From positions 1,573,921 through 1,637,920 of the forward strand of contig JAGYXB010000463.1 in the NCBI GenBank assembly GCA_022495005.1: a stretch of DNA of 64,000 bases, given 5' to 3'. The notes below the pieces were generated by a model. The model saw only the letters and a program-made list of their open reading frames with translations. It ran no database searches and was not told the DNA's origin. The stretch comes from Rhyacophila brunnea (taxonomy: Eukaryota; Arthropoda; Insecta; Trichoptera; Rhyacophilidae). Below, one piece after another: positions 47,661 to 60,050 of the stretch (within the stretch, counting starts at the first letter, position 1; the number at the start of each line of letters is the position of its first letter). Position numbers and translations under genes: made by a program.

Positions 47661-48059
47661 TCACACCGCGATTGTTTTCTTTCAAATATTTGTAAATAGT
47701 TGTAAACAACTTGGCCATATTATTTTTATTATATTAATGTTCATTGTCGTGGTCTTTAATGTTGACAATCATGACTTTGTTAAAAAGCTCCCATCGTTAT
47801 AATTAATATTTCTCCAGCGATTTCTTCAGTCCTTTGGCTGGTCCAGACCATGGAATACTTCAATATTTCGGTTGACAATGATAATCTCAGAATAACCCTG
47901 TCTATATTTTTTAAGCATTTTTGTTCGCTGGATGAACGCATTGCATTGCCTGCCTCAAACCAGTTTTTTGTGATGAAAGTGCTAGCGGACGTAGATCCAT
48001 CACCGATAGACATATTTTCAATATCACGTGAGTATTGCCAACCAAAATGATTCAGCGAA
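47661..48059. other. Unassigned block with opposite-strand short frames
   Basis: Frames of 77 codons (minus, 47780-48013) and 66 codons (plus, 47850-48050) overlap. Neither has a known domain. The sequence is unique in the window. Confidence 0.25.
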
Positions 48060-48245
48060 AATTTTATAATACGATAAATATAATTATACTATAATTTTAC
48101 GCCAAATAAGCCCAAAATACACATAATTTTGAATAATTCAAAACGAAAAATGTTTTTTGTACCTACCTACTACCTACTCTTTCAAAATACTATATTTTTT
48201 ACATCTTTGTATTATAATAAACATTAAAAAAATATAACAACACTG
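48060..48245 (-). repeat. Diverged AT-rich repeat (copy of 19685 family)
   Basis: ACTATAATTTTACGCCAAAT is the inverse of the block near 19860, with similar flanking AT-rich units. Confidence 0.45.
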
Positions 48246-48662
48246 CTTCCCGTATTTAATTTAAAACTTATTTGACGTGGTAGTAGTAGACGTGTAGGTA
48301 GACAGTTGACGCTGTGCATATTAATACGCTTTTCACCGAAGTCCTAAACCTAAACTAGAGCCTACTCAAAACTACTCGGTGTTAAAACCAGAATATACAA
48401 GTTGAAGTGAAGTAGAAGATGAGGTGATCAAGACATAGCTAATTATCATTGTTCACTTTCAACTTTCAGTCTTAATTTTCAAACATTTAGGCTCCTACTC
48501 TCTCTAGGTAGGTAGGTATATATACTATATATTATAAAAGCTGTAAACAGGAATTTTAAGAAAATTAAGCAAAGTTAAGAATGAAAACAAAGGACAAATT
48601 ACTGGATAGGTAGGTACCTAGTTGGTATCTATATTTAGGTAGATAAAACGGTCGATTCTTAA

Positions 48663-48768
48663 CCCATAGCTTACGGGCCGCACAAAATTGTGTTTTTGCT
48701 AATTACTTTTCAAATGCAAATTAACACGTTAATTACAAAAATAATTGAAAGGGCCCGTAAGCATTGTG
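48663..48768. mobile_element. 106-bp MITE with perfect TTAA flanks
   Basis: TTAA (48659-48662), CCCATAGCTTACGGGCC at the left end, the inverse GGCCCGTAAGCATTGTG at the right end, TTAA (48769-48772). A single end of the same family lies at 1084. Its size and TTAA target suggest a minimal piggyBac-type derivative. Confidence 0.8.
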
Positions 48769-48772
48769 TTAA

Positions 48773-49575
48773 AAACCTGCGCCATTTGATATAATTTAGT
48801 ATCCCAAGGCAGATGAAATTATAATTAATATATTTGCGTAGATATATAATATGTAGGTACCCAATATTTAGTGTATAATAATCCAACCACAACTTTTGGC
48901 GCGAAAATTAGGCGATTTTATTATTTACTTATTTTATAACTGTCAAAATCCACAAATAATAATAAATCATACATATTTATAGTATTTTCTAAATTTAGGA
49001 ACTTACCTGTTACGTAGGTATATAGTTAGATATGTGTTTTTTAATCGATGTTTAAAAATATATTTATTTCAAGTAGTACCTACCTACCTGCCAATCATCA
49101 ATATCTATTATTAATTTTAACGATAGTCTCAATTAGTGCATTATGTCATTCAATTCAACAGGTACGTAATACGTAAAACTATGGTCAATCAAAATTAAGT
49201 GCATTTTGGTTTTGACAGCTCTGACATTGAACCACCTAGTTTCGACAGCAATCATTGTGGTTGACTTGTACCTACCTAGAGTGAAGATGGTTGTGTGCTT
49301 ATGGTATGGATAACGATTAAACCTCGTACGAATCAGGCACGTCGATTTCCATATGCTACATCCTGAGCAGAATGACTAAATAGATAATTTAGTCTTTTAT
49401 ATAATAATGTATGGTAGGTTAGTAGGTAAGGCAGTATACTTTGTAGGAACCTATACTTATTTACATATAGTTTTTTAATAGTAAGAAAGAAATTAATAAT
49501 AGGTATAATACGTAGGTATTATCCTTATTAAAACGTCTCAAATATAGGTAACTTAGGTAACATTGACATCTCTAC
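48773..49575. other. AT-rich spacer
   Basis: No gene or element ends; TAGG tracts near 49075 and 49420. Confidence 0.55.
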
Positions 49576-49860
49576 ATTAGGAAATGCGATTAAATAGGAT
49601 TTATTTTCGAAGAGCCACGCGAAATAGAGTCAACACTCAAATTAAGCCCCGAACCTTTCCAAGGCGAGCTCTCCATTCGGCATATTCGGGTTTGCCGCTT
49701 GCCCACCAGCCTTCTGGTCACCTATACACCCAAGACCTGGTCTCCAACCCGCCGACACATGCGCAGGGCCGGGCTTAATGTCGTAATTAAGCCGCGAGAC
49801 GTTCAGCTCCATCTTGGGAAACCATTCGGCCGACATCACCGAGGAGAATCATATTAAATG
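49576..49860. other. GC-richer island of unknown origin
   Basis: About 280 bp of balanced composition (GGCGAGCTCTCCATTCGGCA, CCCGCCGACACATGCGCAGG) with 64- and 65-codon frames on opposite strands. A transposon fragment or an exon remnant are both possible. No domain recognised. Confidence 0.3.
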
Positions 49861-50026
49861 CACAGGGACGAATTTAGATATACCTACCAGTGTATCGAGC
49901 GACTATTTTCTAGGTTATCGTCAAGAAAAAGAAAAATAAATCGAAAAAAATATCGTGCTTTAGTTTTAGCTATAGTTGGATTTTAAAGATTTTCTTCTCA
50001 TGAGTCCCAATAAAGTTAATAAATAC

Positions 50027-50275
50027 GATGGCCGCGCGGCATAAGCGTTGGACTATCATGCCATGGGTCCCAGGTTCGAATCCTGGGTCTGGCAAGTACC
50101 TACACATATTGTTTTTCAATATGTGTGTGAGTCAGGGTATGGACCTAATAGATTGAACAAGTGGCTGACATCCATTTCTCGTAAAAACAAAATCTATTAA
50201 TACAAACCTCTACTCTGTGGAGGCCCATATGATCCTATTAGGATCGGACATGGTCGAAGAAGATACTTAGTATAA
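50027..50275 (+). mobile_element. tRNA-derived SINE, forward copy
   Basis: The head GATGGCCGCGCGGCATAAGC holds an A-box region, and GGTTCGAATCC (50073-50083) is a perfect B box. The body (ATGTGTGTGAGTCAGGGT, GAACAAGTGGCTGACATCC) matches the reverse copy at 35875-36106. The tRNA-like part is not a functional tRNA: no proper acceptor stem was found. Confidence 0.8.
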
Positions 50276-50474
50276 ACGAAACGTTCACATAAACACCCGG
50301 AGAAAACCACACGTTTTTGCGTCCTCGGTATTTGCTTTACAGGACCATTTGACTAAAAAGACGGAATATTTTGATCTCGAACAGTTATCTCATTTATAAC
50401 GCATACGAAATTATTTGCAATATTGCCATACCTTGTAATGTTATAACTGATTATGTGTCAATATTAATGGTCAA

Positions 50475-50818
50475 CAGTGGCGAGGCGTGGAGGTAGGCTG
50501 TTAAGATCTGACATAAATAGTGCACACTAAACTCCGTCAGTCATACTTATTTCATTTATTAAGAATACTTATAAATTGTCGGTGATGATAATTTTAGATA
50601 GGTATTTTATAGAATGACGAATATTTTGTGGACTATGATCTACTATAGCTTGATTTACGCATGCTTTAATTGAATTTAAAAAAAAAAACTAACTAACACT
50701 ATCTGCAATTTGTAGTATTAGTTCAATGAAAACAAATATCTACGTATGACTGACAAAGCTTAGTGGGCTCTGCTTATGTCAGATCTTAACAGCCTACCTC
50801 CACCCTTCTCCACCACTG
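50475..50818 (+). mobile_element. hAT-B, internally deleted copy with perfect 8-bp target duplication
   Basis: CAGTGGCGAGGCGTGGAGG to CCACCCTTCTCCACCACTG, with ATGGTCAA on both sides (50467-50474 and 50819-50826). At 344 bp it is a shortened version of the 583-bp copy. Non-coding. Confidence 0.9.
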
Positions 50819-51359
50819 ATGGTCAAATATACGAACATCAAATACCTAAAGACAAATTAAAAACCTTTCGCTAAAAAGATTGATGTTGTAGTCTAAGTGA
50901 TAAAATACTCACTGAGAACGCGATACTCAGCTAGATATGCATTTGAATCGCAATTGGTTCAATATTTCTTCAAAGAATTTACACAATAATATATGTGTAT
51001 TGTCATTAATAAAATTATAACATTCTTAAAACTTCTATATATTATTCAGTATTGAAAAATCTATATATATATATATTATTATCTATCTTCTATATGGGTA
51101 TTTATATATCTACCCATATACATAAAAGTCAAAATATTCCAATGTTTGTTTGATTTCCTTTTCCCAATAATTGGCCCCAACTGACATATAGGTACCTACA
51201 TATAAATAAAAAGTTTCTTTGTTCAGATTATCTTTATTGCCCAAGTCTAAATTTGATTTTTTTGTGGCAGATAAGGCTTGAAATAAATTTTAATTTGGTG
51301 TTCTTTTGTTTTCTGTCAAAACAATTTTCATTATACTTTACATTAATATATTTTTACCA
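50819..51359. other. AT-rich spacer with TA microsatellite
   Basis: A (TA)n run is at about 51063-51078, followed by imperfect AT palindromes (TATGGGTATTTATATATCTACCCATA). No gene. Confidence 0.55.
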
Positions 51360-51870
51360 CGTTTTTCTTAGCTCGTATTGTTGTTTGTCCAGTGGTTGTA
51401 TATCCAGTACAAATCTTGCAATTGATTGTTAACTAACTTCCCGACTAGCTAGACATTTGAAACTTTTAGAATATATCAGAACACGATGCCAATGCATTCT
51501 TATAATACTTCTATCGATCTTTAAGTAGAATTGAATTCATTTTCAGTTAATTCTGTTTTGTATGAAAAGTTATTTCGGAAGAAATCCGTAAAAAGTAAAA
51601 TACTATTATTGGTTGCTAAGGGGATGGTCCTAGCAACTAAATTATTAATATATACGTGCGTTACTATGGAAATTAATATGAAATGTCAAAATGAAATTTC
51701 AGTATTCTATAATATTTATTCAGTACCTATTTCTATCAAGTACAATAAAAAGTTTTTATTAATACATAGAATTGTCAAGTTTATATCATTCATCTGAAAA
51801 TTTAAAAACGTGGAAAGTATAAAAAAACTTATCTTGTAATTATTTAATTATATGGTAGTGAAGAAGCAGT
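51360..51870 (-). mobile_element. hAT-D internal fragment
   Basis: In reverse, matches about 12490-12925 of the hAT-D copy (for example TTTTCAGTTAATTCTGTTTT and GGTTGCTAAGGGGATGGTCC). The terminal repeats are missing. An 88-codon frame in it has no recognised domain. Confidence 0.75.
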
Positions 51871-52962
51871 AAATAATCGGGAGATGATAATTATTATTGT
51901 ATGTTTTAATGGGAGAAAGAATGAAATAATGTATTATTTGTGATTTTTAATACAGGATTAGTGATAAATTAAAACGCTATGTTAACAAGCAAGTCTGTTT
52001 ATCGTTTACCTTTGTAGAAGCATGTGTCCAGAATTATTAAATTCTTTGTGAGTGAATCCTTGATTGACTTTTCCAGTACGCCCCTGCACACTCGCATATA
52101 TTTATTATTTACTAAAACTTTATTTAGTGCTCTGGCAACATATTTTTTTCATTCTCTGGTTAATATATGGCAGGCGTCATGTGGTTTGTAATAATGCTAT
52201 TACCTTTTTAAGTTAATATAGTCAGCGTGCATGAAACTTACCTACCTATTCGCCATCAGATAGGTAGGTAGGTATAATAAACACAGACGGCATATGGCGA
52301 AGTTAATGCGATCGTTAAAAGCCAAGAATCAAGAGTTTCAATTAAAAATCACGATATTAATCATGTGGTCAGTGGAGTGGAGTACCTAGGTAAACTTTTA
52401 AAACAGTTTATTTTCCCAAAAGGTCAAGCAAAAATAATTAGTTTAAGTATGAACTATTAATTACATCTTATCTATAATAAATAACCTGTTTTGCTTGAAG
52501 TAGATTTTTTAGATATTAAATATGTTTATTGTGGTGGTACCTATATCCTGTAATATAACTGTCCAGATATGCATCTACATACTATTACTGGGTCTATATG
52601 AATTTTCTAGACTATAGAGGCAAAATTGAATACACGAAATTAAAGTACCAAAAAGCTGAATCCGAGATGTAGGGGTGTTAATGAATAATTTGTTTATTTT
52701 TCATAAAGCACTATTTTATTTGCTTTTCAATAGACTTAACAAGTATAATTCTAATGTCCTTAGAAGAAAAGAAAACAATTTATAATTAAACATTGTATTG
52801 ATATTTTAGAAAAGCACTACGTCGCAACACTAATTTCTTTAAAAAAGACTAAGTAGGTAGGTACTACGCTTTATATCGAAAACAAAGAATTAAGTTTAAT
52901 TGTTAACCAAACGGCACTTAGTGCCTATTTAAAAAATAATCACGCTGCCTTCGTAAGGACAC
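51871..52962. other. Upstream DNA without recognisable gene
   Basis: AT-rich, TAGG tract at 52258-52274. Nothing else. Confidence 0.5.
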
Positions 52963-53811
52963 CAAGGAACTCAGAAATAATAAGAACTGAAATACCTAAC
53001 GGGTAAGGAGTAGCAGACAGTGACGTCCCTAGACAAAATGCCGCCCCTAGGCAGTGCCAAAATGCCGCCACATTTTTTTTATACAGTACTTTTTATCATC
53101 CTTTCATGACTCCAATATCTAAGAATTGTGTTGTATGGATTCATTACTAACAAGATATAGGTATCTAACTTAAATGCCATATCTGCTTCAATAGACAATA
53201 TCGCGAGTCTACGGTTTCAGATAGATACATTTAAAAATACACCAGACAACTTCCATAACTCGCGAGTGACTGTGAAGAACGTGACGTCCAAGGACAACGG
53301 AAGTAAACTAGACATCGCGAACCCGACAAAAAAAGTCCTGTTGAAAATTGTATAGTACCTACTTACCTAATTAATAGATAGGTATATTTTGTTTCCAACC
53401 AGTGAGCTGATTTTTTTAATGGGAAGATATTTCCGTTATTACTAAGTTTAGGTAGCTTTCTATATATACCTAATGACTCTCCTCTATTTGCCGCCCTTTG
53501 AGTAACTGCCGCCCCCAAGCGACGGTCAATCTGCCTACCCCCACGGGACGTCACTGGTAGCAGATAACCGAATCCGGGATAAACTTAAACATGTGTCAAG
53601 AATAAGTCATACGCCGAATACTGACAACTGCTCTCGATTTATGCATTGACGCTCATTTAATATTGGTGTATTATATACACTATTGCACGTGCATAATGCG
53701 TGTTTCATTTTCTTAGGACACTCACACATTCTAAACCCAGCATCAAAATGTAGCGTATTGAATAGGTATAGAGTATAGCCTATTGGAATTCTATTTATTA
53801 TCTGTTCTGTT
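52963..53811 (-). mobile_element. hAT-A MITE, reverse copy, split by hAT-E
   Basis: Starts CAAGGAACTCAGAAATAAT and ends TATCTGTTCTGTT. Flanks are AAGGACAC (52955-52962) and AAAGACAC (53812-53819). Its two parts join across the inserted 53018-53556 element. Confidence 0.85.
53018..53556 (+). mobile_element. hAT-E MITE nested in hAT-A, perfect 8-bp target duplication
   Basis: CAGTGACGTCCCTAGAC to CCCACGGGACGTCACTG, with GTAGCAGA on both sides (53010-53017 and 53557-53564). The first and last 12 bases are exact inverses (CAGTGACGTCCC). Non-coding; the 7683-8109 copy is related. Confidence 0.92.
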
Positions 53812-54197
53812 AAAGACACCCAAAACCATGTTTCTAGAGTTTTTCAAAATTATGGATTTTCAATAAAAATAATTTCTTGGAAATATTGTTTTTATGTACC
53901 TACCTAGTTATAGATATATTTAATTTACCTTTATTTAGCTATGTAACGTTGCATCTAACAATAACATTTATTTTAAAATACGTGAAAATAGTGTTCTTCT
54001 GGGAAGTTAATATTTTCAACATCCATAGTTTAAACTCGAAACCACAGATATCATAAGTTAGATGGGTACTTACAACAAACGCTTCGATTCATAAAATCTT
54101 GACAATGATATTCACAATCGAAATGACTCCGGTGCATATCTTGACGAGACGTCACGTGATTTCTCGTCAGCCGGTTCGTCAGTGTCGTCACCGCCTG

Positions 54198-54425
54198 TCA
54201 GAAGGACGCTGATGCATGACGGATGCCTATGACGCAATCTGGAGCCGGTATCAGAAGGCTGGCATCCACTTGGGCGTCTCCATGGCCCGAGGAATTCATG
54301 AAGATGTTTGTTGCGTGGACTGCATCAGAAAGAGATCTGAAGATATGCCATTTACTCATTTGAATATCTGGATGATTTGAAATTATGACTTCATTTTGAA
54401 AATAAGAAAACATTGCGTTTGTCAA
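54198..54425 (-). other. Possible coding exon or relic, unrecognised
   Basis: A minus frame from ATG 54411-54413 reads MFSYFQNEVIISNHPDIQMS and KWHIFRSLSDAVHATNIFMN, then SSGHGDAQVDASLLIPAPDC. Codon third positions are richer in G/C than the flanks, as in a real exon. No domain is recognised, and no acceptor or donor was confirmed. The adjacent 54110-54200 is CpG-rich. Confidence 0.25.
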
Positions 54426-54604
54426 GATGAGTTACTTACACAAGTATTTCTTAGAATTGGATTGGTATGTAGGTATCTAAGTAGTTAGTTAGTTAGTTAC
54501 AGAATATTTTTTAGTGTAGGGTAGAGCATTTAACAAGATTGTATTTTAGTTTAATTTATAATAACTATCTAAATCATAATATTTTAGGTGCCTATGCTAT
54601 TAAT

Positions 54605-54765
54605 GATCTTACAAAATAGTGCACACTTTTCAGCTATAGTTATTTGTTTTCGTTAAATTAAAAATACATATCACGGATAGTGTTAGTTAGTTTTTTAAAA
54701 TTCGTTAAACCCTACCTAATCCAAACTATAATCGGTAAAAAATACTAAAAATTTACACAAAGATA
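54605..54765 (+). mobile_element. hAT-B left-half fragment
   Basis: ATAGTGCACACTTTTCAGCT through CTAATCCAAACTATAATCGG matches the left half of hAT-B; the outer terminal repeat and the right half are gone. Confidence 0.65.
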
Positions 54766-55229
54766 TTGTGTACTTAACTACTTACCTTTTTCTTTTTATC
54801 ATAATTTACAAGATTTATAGAGGTTCTTTTTGATTTGATTCACTTTTACGAAAGAAGATGAATTTTTCCATGATCTGGCAACACTACACTGATATTGGCG
54901 TAATATCAAGAGAGAGAAATCCTACTATTTATTAAAGTAGTTTTTTTTTTCAATATGCTAGTTGCTGAAATATTTCACATCTCCCAGAGAGCAGGGGCGC
55001 ACATAAGGGAAGGGTTTCCAAGTCCGGACCGACCCAGGGACGAAAAAATACAAATTATTAAGTTGAATAGAATCATACTTTTTATTTTTCACCAGGACCT
55101 CATGACTGCGGTTAATAAGTTAATAATAATTGGCTTTCATACAGTCTTTTCAAAGAGTTGGAGATCTACTCCCCTCGGCATTCAACGGCACGCATGGCCC
55201 ATGTCAGTGGATGTCCCGCGGCACTCATG

Positions 55230-55520
55230 AATCGGTGCAATCATCAGTAGCATCTAATGATTCTAATGTTTGTTTTAATATCCAAACGGACATTAACGAT
55301 CCTAATAAAGTTAACCGTAAGAACCACGCGTATTAAATAATCACTTGTGGGTGCGACAGGTCGCATTAATTCATTGGTGAGCACCTGTAGTTATAACTGT
55401 AGGTCAGTGATCATCGCATAAATTAAAGAGTGTCTGGGTATGAGATATGTATCTGAAAAGTGCGGGTGTTCACGGGGTAAATGCGGAAGTCAGTGGCACT
55501 TGCTAGATTTTGTTACCACT
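55230..55520 (-). repeat. Dispersed repeat (reverse copy of the 18640 family)
   Basis: GTGGGTGCGACAGGTCGCAT, GGTGAGCACCTGTAGTTATA and GGTAAATGCGGAAGTCAGTG are the inverse of blocks at 18640-18960 and 29140-29480. Type unknown. Confidence 0.55.
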
Positions 55521-58301
55521 GCCTCTTCTTACCACGATAAACGAATCAATAATTATTAACTTATTATGAAAACAATTTTTAAATGGACCCTGCCCCAATA
55601 CAATATATTTCGCACCGTGAGTGTTAAACCAAGGCAACTGCAAACGACATATTTTGGATATATTAGGGTTTGAAGTCTTCATTTTGTTAGGAGAAATAGA
55701 GTTTCTAAAAAAACCATCATATTTGGTTTATATCAACATTATATTGCATGTCCTTTCAGTTACTTCACTTTTACATTATCAGGTTCACGACTTTTGCAGT
55801 TGTTTTGCATTTAATCTCGAAATTGAAAAATTTGCAGATGCGTTGGTTTTACACTAACTGTGCGATTTGTCTGCGATCCTACTGGAAAGAGATTGACGCC
55901 CTCATTTTGAGAAGCGCTGCTTAGACTGTCTTTACCACTACCGAATATATTAGATATTTGCAAGGAAACGGAAGCTTTTAAATAAACTACAATAATAGTT
56001 GAAAGCTCCCCTAAAGCTTCGATCTTTATTTTTAATACCTTTGTTTAGTTTTTGTAACTTTAATCGAACTAATGAGTCAAAAGTAAACAAATAAATTAAA
56101 CGATTGTGTATATTTTAAAATGAGTTTGTAAGAAGTGAGTGAGTAATACGCAAAACGTGAGGTTGAATCAATTGCAGGAATCAAGCTTCTATTACATTAT
56201 TATTTGCTAAAAGCATTAACTCTTTCAACGCCATATTGTATCTATTTACTACGCGACATTCGCAAACAATAAATTTAAAAGAATCTGAAACACAAAATAA
56301 AATATTGTTATATTCTTATCTTATCGCTAGATATACGTAGTAACACCTACTAAATTGGCAGGTATCATGCCTAAACTGGCTTCTGACGGTCTTATCACCA
56401 GGAGTTGGCTGCAATTTAGTTAAGATACATATATTTTGTTTCTGTGGGTATACGTATTAAATTTGAATAGCTTTAAGAATTGTAAAATGTAACAGACTAC
56501 ATGCTAAAACAAAATATTTCACAAATGAGCCATTTCTGAGATCGATGACATAATATCGTTACCGTGCAGCGTGCAGCTGAATATGGCCTAGACTTTCCGC
56601 ATCGAAATGAAACTTAGCTATTATCTAGTCGAATAGGACAGCGTTATTGCCTTCACTATCAGATCACACAGCTTCATCGTGGGGGTGACGTCTATACCTC
56701 GGTCAGGTGGTATTAATTTTAGTAGTATAACCTTGAAGGAAATAATTATTAAGAGAAACGGAACAAGAACGCAACCCTAAAGACTTCGGGTATGATTTTG
56801 TACCATTGCATTATTATATTACTTGAAAAAATCAATTAAAATTGTGTGCCAAAAGAGTACAATTAATGTGAAAAATAAAAATATCGGTATTAAAAATCAT
56901 ATGAGCTTTGCTAAAATAATGCATTTAAGAAGAATACAAATGGTTTAAAATATCTGTTCCAAGACGGAGAGTATTATAATAGACATATTATAATAATATG
57001 CAGATATAGTCTATTTGTAATGATATGATATGTAGTTTGCTAAAAAAAATTAGCGAAAAAATACTTCACGGTGCTTGAGCCAATATCGAATCTCAATTTG
57101 CGAAATTAGCACATCTAGCTGCAGCATTTGTTATTAATTAATAATAACAGTGATTGCTTTTTGCTTTACATTTTTGTAGGTGTTTATTAAAATCTTTTGT
57201 TAACTGTGACCCATGAAACTTAAGACATTCGGAAAACAGTAAGAATAAAAAATAGAGAAAAATACATAATTGAAAATGAAACAGAGATAAAATTGCGTTT
57301 ATTAATTTTGACCCAAGAGTGAAATGAGAAATTGCGACTCATAGAAAAGGAGGAGAAAGTTCTCCCTTGTGCTTTCTGCTTTACAATTTTCATAAATTCA
57401 AAATTTGACAAGCAAATATTCCATGTCTTCGTCGTACCTATTGCAAGATACCTTCATAATTATCGTAGCTATAAGTGAAATCTCCACGGTAGAGTTTAGT
57501 AAAGCACCCATTTCTGAATTTCAGTAAATCATATATTGTTCTTTATAAAACGAATATTTAATCCAGTGCATGGAACAAATGCATTCGGGTAACGTCTGAT
57601 AACCTTTCCACATACAAAGATATCCACTTAATATGCTGCTACGCATACATATTTTCTTTTCAATAGGTAGGTACGACATTTTTATACTTAGTCAGAAAAC
57701 TTGAGCTGTACCTACAAAAAAACTTGAGTGCACGCAATACAACACCGTCCATAAAAAAGCTCCATCGTAAAGAAGTAATTAGATTTTTTATGAAAGCATA
57801 GGTACATATATTTTTTTTATTTATGGGTTCATAGCAGAAATAAAAAAAATATTCATCCACTTAGGTATATATTGCAATTTTCTTCGTACAAAAAAACTGA
57901 GGAAAAAATAAAGGAAAATTGTTGAAAATTGTTGTGCAAAATATCTGGGTGAGTATACGGGGTTTTAATGGGTGAGAATGCATTTGATTCCGTTGAATGC
58001 AATCCAATTTTCGAATTTACCTTCCGCGAATGCACTACCAGATAAAGGACTTAAGCTCTTGCACTTAACCCTTCATTTGTTAGTATGCATTGTTTATTTT
58101 ACTTTTAAGCAGGAAGTTGTTCGCATTCAAATAAATAAATAAATATATAATACTAGCGAGATCAAATAAAGGGTTGCGGTGTGGCTATTTTATTCAGAGT
58201 CAAATATCAACATATTGAATATTCCAATAGGGTTATTATTTTATATTTTGTTTTTTAAACACAAGGTACTTAGGTGCATAGTATTTATATGGGGTATATA
58301 T
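55521..58301. other. Repeat-poor upstream DNA
   Basis: From about 55600 to 57650 there are no TAGG tracts and no transposon ends, unlike the rest of the window. Short frames (for example 55621-55857) have no recognised domain. An AAAT microsatellite lies at 58127-58143. This is a good candidate for sequence under constraint, but nothing in it can be named. Confidence 0.4.
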
Positions 58302-58980
58302 CAGTAGCAAAGGGTGGAGGTAGGCTGTGAAGATCCGACATAAATAGTGTACCCACACTAATCAGTCAAACGTATTTGTTTTCATAGAACTACGACAATA
58401 ATCTGTAGATAGAGTTTGTTAGTTTTTAAAATTCAGTTAAACCAAGTCTAATCCAAGCTATAGTAGATACCGAATAGTTAAAAGATATTCAGTTTTCTAT
58501 AAAATATCTAAAACTATGCCATTAACCATACATAATTTCAGATGTTTTATAGAGACGTATCTAAAATATATTTTTTTACCGATTATAGTTTAGTAGGGGC
58601 AGGATTTGGTGAATTTTTAAAAACTAACTAACACCATCTGTAAGTAATATGTATTTATTCCTTGTACTATTATACTATTTCATCATCATCATCAGCCTGA
58701 ATCTATCCACTGCTGGATGAAGACTTATCCAAGCTGATTCCACTTCTCTCGGTCCTGTGCATTGCGCAGAAAAAGTGTGCACTATTTTGTCGGATCACCC
58801 ATAGCCATACCAAAATTATTATGTTTTGGATTATGCAGAGTTTAATTGAATTTGAAAAACTAACCAGCACCATCTGTAAATTGTATTCTCAGTTCAATGA
58901 AAACAAATAAGAATGACAAAGTTTGGTGTGCAATATATATATCTAGAATCATAACAGCCTACCTCCACTCCTCGCCACTG
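58302..58980 (+). mobile_element. hAT-B, long copy with a nested LINE fragment
   Basis: CAGTAGCAAAGGGTGGAGG to CCTCCACTCCTCGCCACTG. Flanks GTATATAT and GTACTTAT match in 6 of 8, so the insertion is old. A piece of RTE-type LINE (58680-58772) lies inside it. Confidence 0.82.
58680..58772 (-). mobile_element. RTE-type LINE 3'-end fragment
   Basis: CATCATCATCATCAGCCTGA and ATCTATCCACTGCTGGATGA match the 3' end of the element at 63440-64000, including its inverted GAT-repeat tail. Confidence 0.8.
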
Positions 58981-59594
58981 GTACTTATATGTATTGCATA
59001 TTTTAATAATTTACATTGGGGTTTTTTTTTACACATACGGCTAAAACATTTTCAACTTCAAAAAAACATCAGCACGTGTTTATAGGTATAAGCTACGTGG
59101 AGGTCTTAATCCAGCAGTGAATAGACCATGGCTGATGATGATTATTATCGATAAATTAAACGTTTTACTGCTACGACGTCATTCGGAATTTTCATTAAGC
59201 TTTTAACTATTTGAATTTAACGTATTTCGCATTTTTATAAACACGACCCCTAATATTCAGATTATCTTGGTAATTAAATAGTTTAAATGTAGAAAACATT
59301 GTCTTAGTCTGCTCCGTCAACATATAAGTAGCAATCAGGTTGAAACACAGATAACACGACGTTGAAGATGGACACAGTGTACGGCTATCATTCGCAATAA
59401 TTCCAAAGAATGCCGAAGTCAGCCTTGATTTTGCAAGGAAACTGAATTCCTGTTAAGGACAGAGGTCATAAAGATATGAATTAATCGAATTGTTTAACGT
59501 TCAAACATTTTCTGATGCGTATGTCTATTTAATGACTTTGAATTTGATATAATTTTATTTATATGCAATCATTTTAGTTTCTGCGCAAGACATT

Positions 59595-60050
59595 TCATTA
59601 TCACCATCATCAATAGACGGAATCGATACACTGCTGGATAAATGCGCCCCTTCACTCTTCTTAGTCCTTAGTTTCCTTTTCTGCTGCGTACATCCACCGT
59701 ATTACATGAGTTCGTCTAACCAGCGGAGTGACGGCCCCTTAGGTACCAGTGTATGACGGCATTTATCCAACTCGTTGCCATTTCATATAGGTACTTAGCA
59801 AATTCATCAAATCGCGTACTTTTGTCTGCTTCCTTATATATTGGTTTATTTTGTGGTCTTTCCGCGTTATATCCAACATTCACCTTTCCATGCCACGTTA
59901 CGCTACTAGTAATGTTTAGAATTTTCTTATATGAAGAGTCTTACATGTTTTACACGCATACATTTGCACTGATAGCATGCTTAAGAGACAATGGGAGGTC
60001 ATTTTACTAGGTAGTCAACCGCATGGAATCCAGGAAAGTTTGGTTCTGTA
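59595..60050 (-). pseudogene. Decayed RTE-type LINE 3' end
   Basis: In reverse, matches 63440-63930: ACACTGCTGGATAAATGCGC, TTTGTCTGCTTCCTTATATA, CTTTCCATGCCACGTTACGC and ACATGTTTTACACGCATACA. The protein frame is destroyed. An 85-codon forward frame is a shadow. Confidence 0.75.

Noticed and set aside
50027..50095. Possible functional tRNA gene
   Set aside because: A and B boxes are present, but no proper acceptor stem was found and the sequence continues into a SINE body shared with 35875-36106.
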